A stretch of 45,206 nt of DNA from an uncultured Actinomycetes bacterium (GTDB lineage: Bacteria; Actinomycetota; Actinomycetes; Nanopelagicales; Nanopelagicaceae). The first letter of the stretch is position 1, and the number at the start of each line of letters is the position of its first letter. Position numbers and translations under genes: made by a program. Positions 27,594-37,564 of the stretch are shown piece by piece. Below the pieces are notes generated by a model, which searched no databases, had not been told where the DNA came from, and saw only the letters and a program-made list of their open reading frames with translations. The DNA lies in NCBI GenBank assembly GCA_903924485.1, contig CAIYBL010000082.1, positions 1-45,206 on the forward strand, read 5' to 3'.

Positions 27594-28379
27594 TTACCAG
27601 GAACTCCATCCCCCGTCAATAACAAGATTTTGCCCAGTCATATATTTGGACCCAATTGAGGCTAGGAAAACAGCGGCCGCTGAAATATCGTCAGGACCAC
27701 CAAGGCGTCGCATGGGAACTGCATCGTAAAAGGCGTTGAGCATCTCTTCACTGCCGGCGCCGGCTTTTTCATTCATCTCAGATCCAGCGAACCCACCAGG
27801 GGAGAGCGTGTTTATTGTTGTGCCAAACATTGCCAAGCGCGGTGCGAGGTAGTGGGTAATTCCATGGACGGCATGCTTGCTTGCAAAATATGGAGCGATA
27901 TCCCAATCCATCCCCGGATACAACGCGGGGTTGCCCCCCATCAATCCATACACCGAGCCAATGTTAATTATGCGCCCGTATTTTCGTTCCATCATGAGGG
28001 GGGCAAAAATTTGGCACAATCGAAAAGGTGCTTCAACGTTTACGGCAAAAGTATTTCTCCATTTTTCAATCGAAATGCTCTGCCAAGGTCCGTAATCAGA
28101 GGCGCCAGCGTTGTTACATAAAATGTCGACCCTTCCAGCCTCAAGTTCTATCTCCTCCAGGCCTTCATCAGTCGTGATATCTGCATCGATGATCGTTGTT
28201 TTCAATTGGCTAAATTTCTTCAGCAGATCTGCCGTTTCCTGAAGGGGCTCGCGTCGACGTCCTACAAGAATTAACTCCGCCCCCGCTTCGGCAAATCCTT
28301 GAGCAATTTGTCGGCCGATGCCCGATCCTGAGCCAGTGACAAGGGCTCGCGAACCATCAAGAGATAAAGATTTCAGCAT
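27594..28379 (-). CDS. Short-chain dehydrogenase/reductase
   Basis: VTGSGSGIGRQIA, CNNAGAS, YFASKHA, VIDGGWSSW. Confidence 0.93.
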   Translation of the reverse strand: MLKSLSLDGSRALVTGSGSGIGRQIAQGFAEAGAELILVGRRREPLQETADLLKKFSQLKTTIIDADITTDEGLEEIELEAGRVDILCNNAGASDYGPWQSISIEKWRNTFAVNVEAPFRLCQIFAPLMMERKYGRIINIGSVYGLMGGNPALYPGMDWDIAPYFASKHAVHGITHYLAPRLAMFGTTINTLSPGGFAGSEMNEKAGAGSEEMLNAFYDAVPMRRLGGPDDISAAAVFLASIGSKYMTGQNLVIDGGWSSW

Positions 28380-28483
28380 GCGGAACCCCCTGGAAATCGA
28401 ATGATTTTCTTAACAGTAAGGGATAGTGCTCGAAGATAAAAGATGCTTTGATAAGTTTTTTAACGAAAGGTAGTGAACACATA

Positions 28484-29263
28484 GTGACACTCGCAGATTT
28501 TGATTTAACTAATCGACGGGCGCTCGTGACCGGTGGTAGCGACGGCCTTGGCAGGCAATTTGCTGAAGCGCTCTTGGATGCTGGAGCAGATGTTGTTATA
28601 TGTGGGCGCAGAAAAGATTCTTTGGATTCGACAGTTTCTGAATTATCCGCAAAATACTCAGGAATTTCAGCTGCGGTTTGTGATGTTAGAGATCAAGAGC
28701 AAGTAGCGGAATTAGCAAGTGCTCTTGGATCCATCGATATCTTGGTAAATAACGCGGGGCTCTCTCACCGCGCCCCATGGGATGAAGAACAGTCTGAAGA
28801 ATGGCGCAAAATAATGGTACTCAACGTTGAGGCGCCATTTTGGCTTTCGCAAAGCTTCTTGCCACAAATGATTGAAAATAAGTGGGGAAGAATTATTAAT
28901 ATTTCCTCCATCTGTGGAATCGGCTCGTTAAACCCTCGACTTTTTCCTGGGCTCGGCACCGATATGCCATCTTATTTTGCAAGCAAGCACGGGCTCATTG
29001 GACTTACGAGATTCTTGGCTACGCAGGTAGCTGATACGGGAGTTACCGTCAATGCAATTTGCCCTGGGTTTTTTGATTCACCAGCAAATCACGAAGTATT
29101 TAAACCAGGAGCCTTGCTAGACGCAGTCTCAGGCGCAACTCCGATGCAGCGAATCGGAACTAATTCTGAGTTACGCACGGCTTTGCTTTACCTAGCAGCA
29201 CCAGGTTCATCCTTCGTTACTGGCCAAAGCATTGTGGTTGACGGAGGCTGGTCGGTTTGGTGA
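28484..29263 (+). CDS. Short-chain dehydrogenase/reductase
   Basis: VTGGSDGLGRQFAEAL, VNNAGLS, YFASKHG, VVDGGWSVW; GTG 28484 preferred over ORF-track 28448. Confidence 0.9.
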   Translation: MTLADFDLTNRRALVTGGSDGLGRQFAEALLDAGADVVICGRRKDSLDSTVSELSAKYSGISAAVCDVRDQEQVAELASALGSIDILVNNAGLSHRAPWDEEQSEEWRKIMVLNVEAPFWLSQSFLPQMIENKWGRIINISSICGIGSLNPRLFPGLGTDMPSYFASKHGLIGLTRFLATQVADTGVTVNAICPGFFDSPANHEVFKPGALLDAVSGATPMQRIGTNSELRTALLYLAAPGSSFVTGQSIVVDGGWSVW

Positions 29264-29272
29264 CCGCTCTTC

Positions 29273-30337
29273 ATGTCTAAAATACGTTTAGGCATTATCG
29301 GATGCGGTGATATGCAATCGGCGCATCAACAAATCTTTGAAGCATTGAGCGATAAAGTTGTAGTTACTGCAACTGCTGACATAGATATCGATAAAGCTCG
29401 CAACGCAGCGCAAATACTTGGGGCAGTGCATGCTGTTTCGAATTATCAGGATCTTTTTCAATATGTTGACGCGGTACTTGTAGTAACTCCGCATGACCTG
29501 CACCACGAGATGGGCATAAAATCTTTCGCTGCTGGTAAACATGTCCTGATGGAAAAGCCGATGGCAGTCAGCGAAGAAGAATGCAGATCCCTCATCAGGG
29601 CATCTGAAGAATCTGGCAAAGTTCTAATGGTTGCCTACCCAATGCGCTATCAACCTTTAGTGGTCAAGCTCAAAGAACTTATTGACCAGGAGTATTTGGG
29701 AAAGGTTTTTCATATTGGAATCTTCACTGAGCAGTTAACGCAACCTCCAGAAGGTCATTGGATTCGCTCGGCGAAACATTTGGGCGGGGGTCAATTCTTT
29801 AGTCATGGCTGCCATTACATCGACCTCTTGCTCTGGTTTCTCGGTAGACCAAGCACTGGGATTCATATTGGTACCAGATTGGGAACGCCGTGGATGGAGC
29901 GAGAAGGAACGAGCGATGCAGTTATCACTTTTGAGTCTGGCGCTCTTGGCCATCATTTTGGAACATGGGGAGCTCGAGCTACTCGCCATGGTTACAGCAT
30001 TCACGTTCACTGCGATCGCGGAATGTTGGAGGCTGACATTACTAATGGAGTTTTATACGCCCACCATGGTTTTGAAGGAGATCCACCACGAGGTGGAATC
30101 GCGGGGACGTTATCGCCTGATCCACGCGGGGCCGAAGTAATCATGCAGATAGCCAGTGAATCTAAATATCTTCAAGGTGAACTGGCCCATTTTCTCCAGT
30201 GCATAGAAAGTGGAGAGACGCCCTTAACGGATGGCCCAGGAAGTCTTCAAGGGCTGCGGGTCATTTGGCGCCTGGAAGAGGCTGAAAAACAGGGCAAATT
30301 CGCGGATTTGGTGGGCTTGGGGCTTGATCAGGCTTAG
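29273..30337 (+). CDS. Gfo/Idh/MocA-family oxidoreductase
   Basis: IRLGIIGCGDMQSAHQQIF, VLVVTPHDLHHEMGIKSFAAGKHVLMEKPMAVSEEE, GGGQFFSHGCHYIDLL. Confidence 0.93.
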   Translation: MSKIRLGIIGCGDMQSAHQQIFEALSDKVVVTATADIDIDKARNAAQILGAVHAVSNYQDLFQYVDAVLVVTPHDLHHEMGIKSFAAGKHVLMEKPMAVSEEECRSLIRASEESGKVLMVAYPMRYQPLVVKLKELIDQEYLGKVFHIGIFTEQLTQPPEGHWIRSAKHLGGGQFFSHGCHYIDLLLWFLGRPSTGIHIGTRLGTPWMEREGTSDAVITFESGALGHHFGTWGARATRHGYSIHVHCDRGMLEADITNGVLYAHHGFEGDPPRGGIAGTLSPDPRGAEVIMQIASESKYLQGELAHFLQCIESGETPLTDGPGSLQGLRVIWRLEEAEKQGKFADLVGLGLDQA

Positions 30338-30381
30338 TTGACGGCTCGGCTCCTCGGGTTATGTCCTGAAGGAAGGCTGTT

Positions 30382-30411
30382 TTGACCCACTGGCGCCCTC
30401 ACGGGTACCCT
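30382..30411 (+). promoter_or_regulatory. Possible sigma70-type promoter upstream of rplM
   Basis: TTGACC (30382-30387), 18-nt spacer, TACCCT (30406-30411). Confidence 0.35.
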
Positions 30412-30472
30412 TACCCTCCTGCGCCACATAGGCGCTTATACGAAAAGTCATCATGAGAAGCGAGGCAAGACC

Positions 30473-30925
30473 GTGCGTACATATAGCCCAAAGCCCGGAG
30501 ATGTAGTGCGTAAGTGGCACGTCATCGATGCGCAAGATGTCGTATTGGGTCGCCTTGCCACCCACGCAGCAGTTCTATTGCGCGGCAAGAACAAGCCAAC
30601 ATTCGCGCCTCACATGGACATGGGTGACTTCGTCATCATCATTAATGCTGAGAAGGTTGCACTCTCTGGTTCAAAGACAACACAGAAATTTGCTCACCAT
30701 CACTCAGGTTTTCCAGGCGGTTTAACTTCCACCGTATACGGAGACCTCTTAATGAAGTATCCAACGCGCGCCGTTGAGAAGGCAATCAAGGGAATGCTTC
30801 CAAAGAACACTCTTGGTCGTGCCATTGCTAGCAAGCTTAAGGTCTATGCAGGGCCAGAACATCCACATGCAGCACAAGCACCAACACCATATGTTTTCGA
30901 GCAAGTTTCACAGATCATTAAGTAG
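30473..30925 (+). CDS. rplM: 50S ribosomal protein L13
   Basis: [57 protein letters not shown] start. Confidence 0.98.
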   Translation: MRTYSPKPGDVVRKWHVIDAQDVVLGRLATHAAVLLRGKNKPTFAPHMDMGDFVIIINAEKVALSGSKTTQKFAHHHSGFPGGLTSTVYGDLLMKYPTRAVEKAIKGMLPKNTLGRAIASKLKVYAGPEHPHAAQAPTPYVFEQVSQIIK

Positions 30926-30938
30926 AGGATAAAAATCA

Positions 30939-31430
30939 ATGATGTCTGACAACACTGTAGTTAATGATCTCGATGAAAACGAAGTTCCTACTTCCTACTC
31001 ATCATCAACTCCTGCTGCTGCAACTAATCGCCCAGCGATTAAAGCGCCAGGCGCCGGCACTGGCCGTCGCAAGGAAGCAGTTGCACGCGTTCGTCTTGTT
31101 CCTGGAACAGGTCGCTGGGTTGTTAACGGCAAAGAACTTGCTGCATATTTTCCAAACAAGGTTCACCAACAATTAGTTTCTGAACCATTTCGCACAGTCG
31201 GTGCTGAGAACTCATATGATGTTTTCGCGCGAATTAACGGTGGCGGAGTTTCTGGACAAGCTGGTGCACTTCGCCTCGGAGTTGCTCGCTCACTAAATCA
31301 GATTGATGAAGAAGCACATCGCCCAGCACTTAAAAAGGCTGGATTCTTAACTCGCGATGCTCGTGTTATTGAGCGCAAGAAGTACGGCCTGAAGAAAGCC
31401 CGTAAGCGCTCGCAATACAGCAAGCGCTAA
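30939..31430 (+). CDS. rpsI: 30S ribosomal protein S9
   Basis: [28 protein letters not shown]...[12 protein letters not shown]. Confidence 0.98.
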   Translation: MMSDNTVVNDLDENEVPTSYSSSTPAAATNRPAIKAPGAGTGRRKEAVARVRLVPGTGRWVVNGKELAAYFPNKVHQQLVSEPFRTVGAENSYDVFARINGGGVSGQAGALRLGVARSLNQIDEEAHRPALKKAGFLTRDARVIERKKYGLKKARKRSQYSKR

Positions 31431-31457
31431 TTCTCACTCTCGATATTTAACCGCGAT

Positions 31458-32798
31458 ATGGCGCTCTTTGGCACCGATGGTATTCGTGGCTTAGCTAATC
31501 GCGATCTCACGGCAGAACTGGCTTTAGATGTTGCTGTTGCTGCTGCCCATATTCTCGTTGAATCTCTAGGGTCAACTTCTCATCGTCCTCGAGCAATTGT
31601 CGGACAAGATTCTCGAGCATCCGGGGAATTTCTAGAAGCAGCAGTTGTTGCAGGTTTAACAAGTGCAGGGGTAGACGTTTACCGAGTAGGCGTACTACCT
31701 ACACCAGCCATTGCATTTCTCGTCGGTGAAAGTGGAGCCGATCTCGGAGTAATGATAAGCGCATCACATAACGCGATGCCAGATAACGGCATCAAACTTT
31801 TCTCTCGCGGCGGCGGCAAACTTGATGACGCGCTTGAAGCGGCAATTGAGGCAAGGATGCGCGAGCCGTGGGATCGACCAACTGGTCGCGATGTGGGACG
31901 TGCGATTAATGATGATTCCGCTGCAGCAAGATACATGGACCATCTGTTGGCCTCGGTTGATACTCGACTTGATGGATTGAAGATTGTCGTTGACTGCGCC
32001 AATGGCGCGTCATCTGTAGTTGCACCTGAAGTACTTCGTCGGGCTGGTGCAGATGTAATTGCTCTTTCAAATCATCCTGATGGTTGGAACATTAATGAAA
32101 ATTGTGGCTCCACTCATCTGGAATCTCTCCGAAGTAAAGTTCTTGAAGTCGGCGCGGATATCGGAATTGCACACGATGGCGACGCAGATCGATGCCTGGC
32201 AATTGATGCACAAGGTGGGGATATCGACGGAGATCAAATCCTGGCGATCCTCGCGATGAGCATGAAAAACCGTGGTCATCTAAAAAGCAATGTTGTTGTT
32301 GCTACCGTCATGAGCAACTTGGGTTTCCTTCAAGCCATGAGGCAAGCCGAAATTCACGTGGAGATTACCTCTGTTGGCGATCGCTATGTTCTTGAGAAAA
32401 TGCTAGCCGATGACCTCTCGTTAGGAGGGGAACAATCCGGACATGTAATCATGCGCGAATTCGCAAATACAGGAGATGGATTGCTCACATCACTTGCACT
32501 TTTACAAGAAATCAAGAGAAGCGGAAGAAGCGCGCAGAGCCTTGCTAGCCAGATGAAACGTTTTCCTCAAGTTCTGATAAACGTGAAAAACATTGACAAA
32601 GCTAAGTTGGATTCTTCAGTGGCGATTAAAGAAGTTATTCGAAGTGCTGAATCTGAACTCGGTGATGCAGGACGTGTATTACTTCGCGCCTCAGGCACGG
32701 AAGCCCTAGTTAGAGTGATGGTAGAAGCCTCAAGTGATAGCGTTGCCACTGACATTGCAACGAGAATTGCCGGAGTGGTTGCACAGGAATTGGGGTAG
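31458..32798 (+). CDS. glmM: Phosphoglucosamine mutase
   Basis: LFGTDGIRG, ISASHNAMPDNGIK, HDGDADRCLAID, GGEQSGHVI, RASGTEALVRVMVE. Confidence 0.97.
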   Translation: MALFGTDGIRGLANRDLTAELALDVAVAAAHILVESLGSTSHRPRAIVGQDSRASGEFLEAAVVAGLTSAGVDVYRVGVLPTPAIAFLVGESGADLGVMISASHNAMPDNGIKLFSRGGGKLDDALEAAIEARMREPWDRPTGRDVGRAINDDSAAARYMDHLLASVDTRLDGLKIVVDCANGASSVVAPEVLRRAGADVIALSNHPDGWNINENCGSTHLESLRSKVLEVGADIGIAHDGDADRCLAIDAQGGDIDGDQILAILAMSMKNRGHLKSNVVVATVMSNLGFLQAMRQAEIHVEITSVGDRYVLEKMLADDLSLGGEQSGHVIMREFANTGDGLLTSLALLQEIKRSGRSAQSLASQMKRFPQVLINVKNIDKAKLDSSVAIKEVIRSAESELGDAGRVLLRASGTEALVRVMVEASSDSVATDIATRIAGVVAQELG

Positions 32799-32801
32799 CG
32801 C

Positions 32802-34640
32802 GTGTGCGGGATTGTCGGTTACACAGGCCCGCAGTCTGCAATCACACCGCTCATTGAAGGTTTACGTCGTCTTGAATACAGAGGTTATGACTCCGCCGGG
32901 ATAGCTCTTGGCACTCCAGATCGTTTATATATCGAAAAGCGTGCAGGAAAGTTAATCAACTTAGAAAACGCTTTGGGTGATTCACTCCCAGAAGTACATA
33001 GCGGAATCGGCCATACACGTTGGGCAACTCATGGAGGGCCGACAGATCGCAACGCGCATCCTCACGTAGATAATGATGGAAAATTAGCTGTTATTCACAA
33101 TGGCATTATCGAAAATTACACGCAATTGCGTGCTGACCTTGAGGCACGCGGGCATAGATTTGATTCAGATACTGATACGGAATCTGTTGCTCACCTTTTA
33201 AGCGATCTGCGGAAAAAGCATGATGGCGATCTTTCCGCTGCAATGCGTGAGGCAGTTGCTTCACTTCGAGGTTCTTTTACATTGCTGGCGGTACATGCAG
33301 ACCAGCCAGAAATAATTGTTGGAGTGCGTCGTAATTCTCCACTTGTTGTAGGTCTTGGTGATGGCGAGAATTTCATGGCCTCGGATGTGGCTGCCTTCAT
33401 TGACTACACCAAACGTGCCGTTGAGTTGGGCCAGGACGAGGTTGTAACTATTTCTCCAACAGGAATTTCTATTACCAATCTTGATGGGGCTCCTTTGCAA
33501 CCAAAGGAATATGCAATCACTTGGGATTCATCCGCAGCTCAAAAGGGCGGTTTCAACCATTTCATGTTGAAAGAGATATTTGAACAACCCAAAGCTGTCG
33601 CGGATACCCTTCTTGGAAGGCTCAATGGTGACAATCAGATTGTTCTCGATGAACTTCATCTTTCTGAGGAAGATATTAAAGGTTTGCAGAAGATCGTTGT
33701 TCTTGCATGTGGCACCGCATATCACGCTGGAATGCTGGCGAAATATGCCATTGAAAAGTGGGCGAAGATCACTGTTGAGGTCGAGTTAGCTAGCGAATTT
33801 CGTTACAGAGATCCATTGATTGATTCTCACACTTTAGTTATTGCCATTTCTCAATCGGGCGAAACGATGGACACTTTAATGGCGCTTCGCCACGCCAAGG
33901 CATGTGGTGCACGAATTCTTGCGGTATGTAATACAAATAGTTCAACGATTCCCCGTGAATCAGATGCCGTTTTGTATACTCATGCAGGCCCAGAGATTGC
34001 TGTCGCTTCAACAAAAGCCTTTCTTACACAGGTAATTGCTGTTTATCTAATTGGGCTTCATCTTGCTCAACTCCGCGGAGTGATGAGCGATCTTGAGGTC
34101 AAAAGTGTGTTTAATGAAATGGTTGAACTGCCAGGCAAAATCGAGCAGATTCTGGAAACGGTCGAACCACTAAGAGAGCTCACTCGAGGATTTGCCCAGT
34201 CAACATCAGTTCTTTTTCTTGGTAGAAATGTGGGTTTTCCTGTTGCACTCGAGGGGGCTCTCAAACTTAAGGAATTGGCATATATGCATGCTGAAGGTTT
34301 TGCGGGGGGCGAACTTAAGCATGGACCTATTGCTCTCATCGAAGAAGGCACGCCTGTTATAGCAATTCTTCCTGTCGGTCACGAACATGGCCTCGATGAA
34401 AAAATGTTAAGCAACATCCAAGAAGTGAAGGCGCGTGGTGCAAAAGTTATTGTCATTGCGCAAGAAGGAGCAGAAGTTACGGGCGCCGAACACATCATCC
34501 GTATTCCGATCGCTCCGGCAATATTCCAACCGATTTTGGCTACGGTACCGTTGCAAGTTTTCGCCTATGAGATGGCAGTTACAAGAGGCAATGATGTTGA
34601 TCAGCCTCGTAACCTTGCCAAATCTGTCACGGTTGAATAG
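32802..34640 (+). CDS. glmS: Glutamine--fructose-6-phosphate aminotransferase
   Basis: GTG start; CGIVGYTG N-terminal Cys, two SIS domains, C-terminal DQPRNLAKSVTVE. Confidence 0.98.
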   Translation: MCGIVGYTGPQSAITPLIEGLRRLEYRGYDSAGIALGTPDRLYIEKRAGKLINLENALGDSLPEVHSGIGHTRWATHGGPTDRNAHPHVDNDGKLAVIHNGIIENYTQLRADLEARGHRFDSDTDTESVAHLLSDLRKKHDGDLSAAMREAVASLRGSFTLLAVHADQPEIIVGVRRNSPLVVGLGDGENFMASDVAAFIDYTKRAVELGQDEVVTISPTGISITNLDGAPLQPKEYAITWDSSAAQKGGFNHFMLKEIFEQPKAVADTLLGRLNGDNQIVLDELHLSEEDIKGLQKIVVLACGTAYHAGMLAKYAIEKWAKITVEVELASEFRYRDPLIDSHTLVIAISQSGETMDTLMALRHAKACGARILAVCNTNSSTIPRESDAVLYTHAGPEIAVASTKAFLTQVIAVYLIGLHLAQLRGVMSDLEVKSVFNEMVELPGKIEQILETVEPLRELTRGFAQSTSVLFLGRNVGFPVALEGALKLKELAYMHAEGFAGGELKHGPIALIEEGTPVIAILPVGHEHGLDEKMLSNIQEVKARGAKVIVIAQEGAEVTGAEHIIRIPIAPAIFQPILATVPLQVFAYEMAVTRGNDVDQPRNLAKSVTVE

Positions 34641-34646
34641 GTCATA

Positions 34647-35309
34647 ATGCAGACAACAATTCGCCGTGCTCAGATGAACCGTGCATTTCGGTGGGCAGCG
34701 CTACTTTTTGCGGGATTTCTCATCGTTACTCAACAGGTCATGGGTGAAGGTCCACTCATCGATTTTGATGCTTGGGTGGCACGAGGCAAACGGCCAAAGG
34801 TTGGACATTTACTTGAATTCGCCCTTAAAAAAATCGATAACCTCGGATTACGTGGACTCACAGCAACGGTCCTCATTATCGCTGCAGTCATTGTTTCTCG
34901 AAGATACAGATCGTGGCGCCCTCTTAATCTTGCTTTTCTTTCTTTGTTGGCACTTAATGGAGTGGTAGGGATTTCTAAGTTAGCCATAGGACGTACAAAA
35001 CCACGATTGAATATTGATTTAGTAAAAGCCGGTGGGCTCTCCTACCCAAGTGGTCATGCATCCAATGCGCTTCTTACTTGGGGGATGTTGGCCTATATCG
35101 CTTATCGGTATACCCACCACGCTGCCCGTCATGGCACCGCGCTTGCCGTATCTGTTGCAACAATCACGCTTTCAGTCTGCATTGTCTCGTTGTTCAGGAA
35201 TACCCATTGGTTTTCGGATTTACTAGGCGGGTTGTTCGTTGGTGGCTCATTATTGGTGCTCATTATTGCGATTGATCGCTTTGTCCCTTCTGATAGTCAA
35301 CGCTCCTGA
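34647..35309 (+). CDS. PAP2-family phosphatase, membrane
   Basis: KLAIGRTKPRL, SYPSGHASNALL, SLFRNTHWFSDLLGG tripartite PAP2 motif. Confidence 0.93.
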   Translation: MQTTIRRAQMNRAFRWAALLFAGFLIVTQQVMGEGPLIDFDAWVARGKRPKVGHLLEFALKKIDNLGLRGLTATVLIIAAVIVSRRYRSWRPLNLAFLSLLALNGVVGISKLAIGRTKPRLNIDLVKAGGLSYPSGHASNALLTWGMLAYIAYRYTHHAARHGTALAVSVATITLSVCIVSLFRNTHWFSDLLGGLFVGGSLLVLIIAIDRFVPSDSQRS

Positions 35310-35322
35310 ATAGTATTGCGCC

Positions 35323-35667
35323 ATGATTGAAGGTATCGGAATAGATGTCGTAAATATCGAGCGCTTTGCGGCCTCGTTAGAACGCACGCCTTCACTTGCT
35401 TCGCGCATCTTTAATGCTTCCGAAGCCGCCCTTCCAATATCTTCGCAAGCTGCACGTTTCGCAGCCAAAGAGGCGCTAGCCAAAGCGCTCAATGCGGGTA
35501 AAGGGTTGTCATGGCTTGAGGCAGAAGTGATTAACCTTGAATCCGGGAAACCTGAATTTCTTTTCCGGGGTGAAATCGCTGATTTGGTTGATGGTGCATC
35601 AGTGCATTTATCTCTTTCTCATGACGCCGGGATTGCCTCAGCAATGGTGATTGTAGAGCGGCCATGA
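35323..35667 (+). CDS. acpS: Holo-[acyl-carrier-protein] synthase
   Basis: IEGIGIDVVNIERF, ARFAAKEALAKAL, SLSHDAGIASAMVIVE. Confidence 0.96.
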   Translation: MIEGIGIDVVNIERFAASLERTPSLASRIFNASEAALPISSQAARFAAKEALAKALNAGKGLSWLEAEVINLESGKPEFLFRGEIADLVDGASVHLSLSHDAGIASAMVIVERP

Positions 35668-36803
35668 CTTTTCATCGTGCCGATGTAATCATCGATCTTG
35701 CTGCGATCGCTGCAAATATTGCCACTCTCAAAGAACGAGCCGGTGTTCCTGTACTTGCCGTTGTTAAAGCCGATGCTTATGGACATGGCCTTGTTGCGGT
35801 AGCTCAAACGGCAATTGATGCTGGCGCTCAATGGCTGGGAGTTGCCTTACTAGAAGAGGCATTGGCAATCCGTGAAAGTGGCATTACAGCTCCGACGATT
35901 GCGTGGTTAGTTCCACCAGGTTCGGATTTCGTGAGTGCGATTAATGCGAATATTGATTTAGGTGTGGCGTCGTTGGAAATCTTTCACGAGATATGTGAAG
36001 CAGCTGTTCGACTTGGCAAGCAAGCACGTATTCACATTGAAGTAGACACAGGGATGACTCGCGGTGGATTTCTTGGTGAATGGGAATCCTTCCTTACCGC
36101 TTTGAGAAAGGATTCCAGCCTTGTTGAAGTAGTCGGATTATTTTCTCATTTTGCTCGAGCCGATGAACCAGGTCAACCACAAAATGCGATCCAGCTAAAG
36201 CGTTTTACAGAAATGTCTGATGATTTAAATCAAATGGGGATAGAGCCAGAGTTTCATCATCTTTCGAATTCTGCCGCAACGCTCATTGATGCCTCCGCGC
36301 ATTTTGACCTTGTCCGCACCGGAATCGCAATGTATGGATTAACTCCTGATTATGCCCATCTCGGAAGTTCTCACTCACTTGGACTTATTCCTGCGATGAC
36401 TCTTCGCGCCAAACTCCACGTTGTAAAAGAGGTTTTTGCTGGAACTCCCGTTGGGTATGGAGCCATCGCGTCAACGATGACAGATACGAAACTCGGTGTT
36501 GTGGCAATTGGCTACGCAGATGGAATTCCTCGAATAGCCCAAGGAGCAGGCGTATTTGTCGACGGACGGCGTGCGCCGATCATCGGAAGAGTTTCAATGG
36601 ATCAGTTTGTCGTTGATTTAGGTCCTGAGTCCGAAGCTAAGGGTGGGGATTGGGTAACAGTTTTCGGAAAAGGGTTTGATGGTGAGTACACAGCGGATGA
36701 TTGGGGCGTCGCAAGTTCGAGTATCAACTACGAAATTGTCACGCGAATTTCACCACGCGTACCTAGAATCTACGAGCCAGCACCGACGTTGGATATTTCA
36801 TGA
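35664..36803 (+). CDS. alr: Alanine racemase
   Basis: VPVLAVVKADAYGHG, VDTGMTRGGF, HLSNSAA, RVSMDQFVVDLG. Confidence 0.97.
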   Translation: MTFHRADVIIDLAAIAANIATLKERAGVPVLAVVKADAYGHGLVAVAQTAIDAGAQWLGVALLEEALAIRESGITAPTIAWLVPPGSDFVSAINANIDLGVASLEIFHEICEAAVRLGKQARIHIEVDTGMTRGGFLGEWESFLTALRKDSSLVEVVGLFSHFARADEPGQPQNAIQLKRFTEMSDDLNQMGIEPEFHHLSNSAATLIDASAHFDLVRTGIAMYGLTPDYAHLGSSHSLGLIPAMTLRAKLHVVKEVFAGTPVGYGAIASTMTDTKLGVVAIGYADGIPRIAQGAGVFVDGRRAPIIGRVSMDQFVVDLGPESEAKGGDWVTVFGKGFDGEYTADDWGVASSSINYEIVTRISPRVPRIYEPAPTLDIS

Positions 36804-37564
36804 CAACACCTTCTGCACTTCTGGGCGTAGAAAATCTCTGCGTAGATTTTGGCGGACTTCGGGCACTCAATGATGTCTTTTTAGAATTACGCCACCAAGA
36901 GGTTGTAGGCGTGATTGGTCCAAACGGTGCAGGCAAGACGACGCTGTTTAACGCGCTGTGCGGTCTTGTAGAGCCAACTCAAGGAGAATTGACTCTCGAC
37001 GGAAAATCACATGACTGGCCCAAGCCAAATGAACTCGTAAATTTTGGTATTGCCCGAACACTTCAAGGCGTGGGACTGTTTCCTGATCTGACGGTCGTCG
37101 AGAATGTGATGATTGGCGCTCAGAAATTTGCACACACAGGTTTTATATCTGCGGCATTTGGAAGAAGCAAAGACGAAAGCAAATTACGCGATAGAGCGAT
37201 GCTGGCCCTTGAGCGCGTCTATGCGACAGGTTTGGCTGGGCGTCGTGCAGATACCTTGTCTTATCCAGACACCAAACGTGTTGCGATTGCTCGTGCACTT
37301 GTCAGCGAACCTCGCATTCTTATGTTGGATGAGCCAGCTGGCGGATTGGGCGCCGAGGATATTGCGTGGATGAATGCGTTGATCCACAACTTGAAATTGC
37401 AGTGCTCCGTCTTGTTAGTGGAGCACCACATGGATGTCGTAATGTCGGTATGTGATCGTTTGTACGTTCTCAACTTCGGTGAAGTTATTTCAAGTGGCGC
37501 CGCGGAGACTGTTAGACGTGATCCTGCGGTAATTGCTGCCTACCTTGGTACGGGTGCAACATGA
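36800..37564 (+). CDS. livG: Branched-chain-amino-acid-type ABC transporter ATP-binding protein (LivG-like)
   Basis: GPNGAGKTTLFNALCGL, RTLQGVGLFPDLTVVENVMIG, MLDEPAGGL. Confidence 0.9.
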   Translation: MTTPSALLGVENLCVDFGGLRALNDVFLELRHQEVVGVIGPNGAGKTTLFNALCGLVEPTQGELTLDGKSHDWPKPNELVNFGIARTLQGVGLFPDLTVVENVMIGAQKFAHTGFISAAFGRSKDESKLRDRAMLALERVYATGLAGRRADTLSYPDTKRVAIARALVSEPRILMLDEPAGGLGAEDIAWMNALIHNLKLQCSVLLVEHHMDVVMSVCDRLYVLNFGEVISSGAAETVRRDPAVIAAYLGTGAT

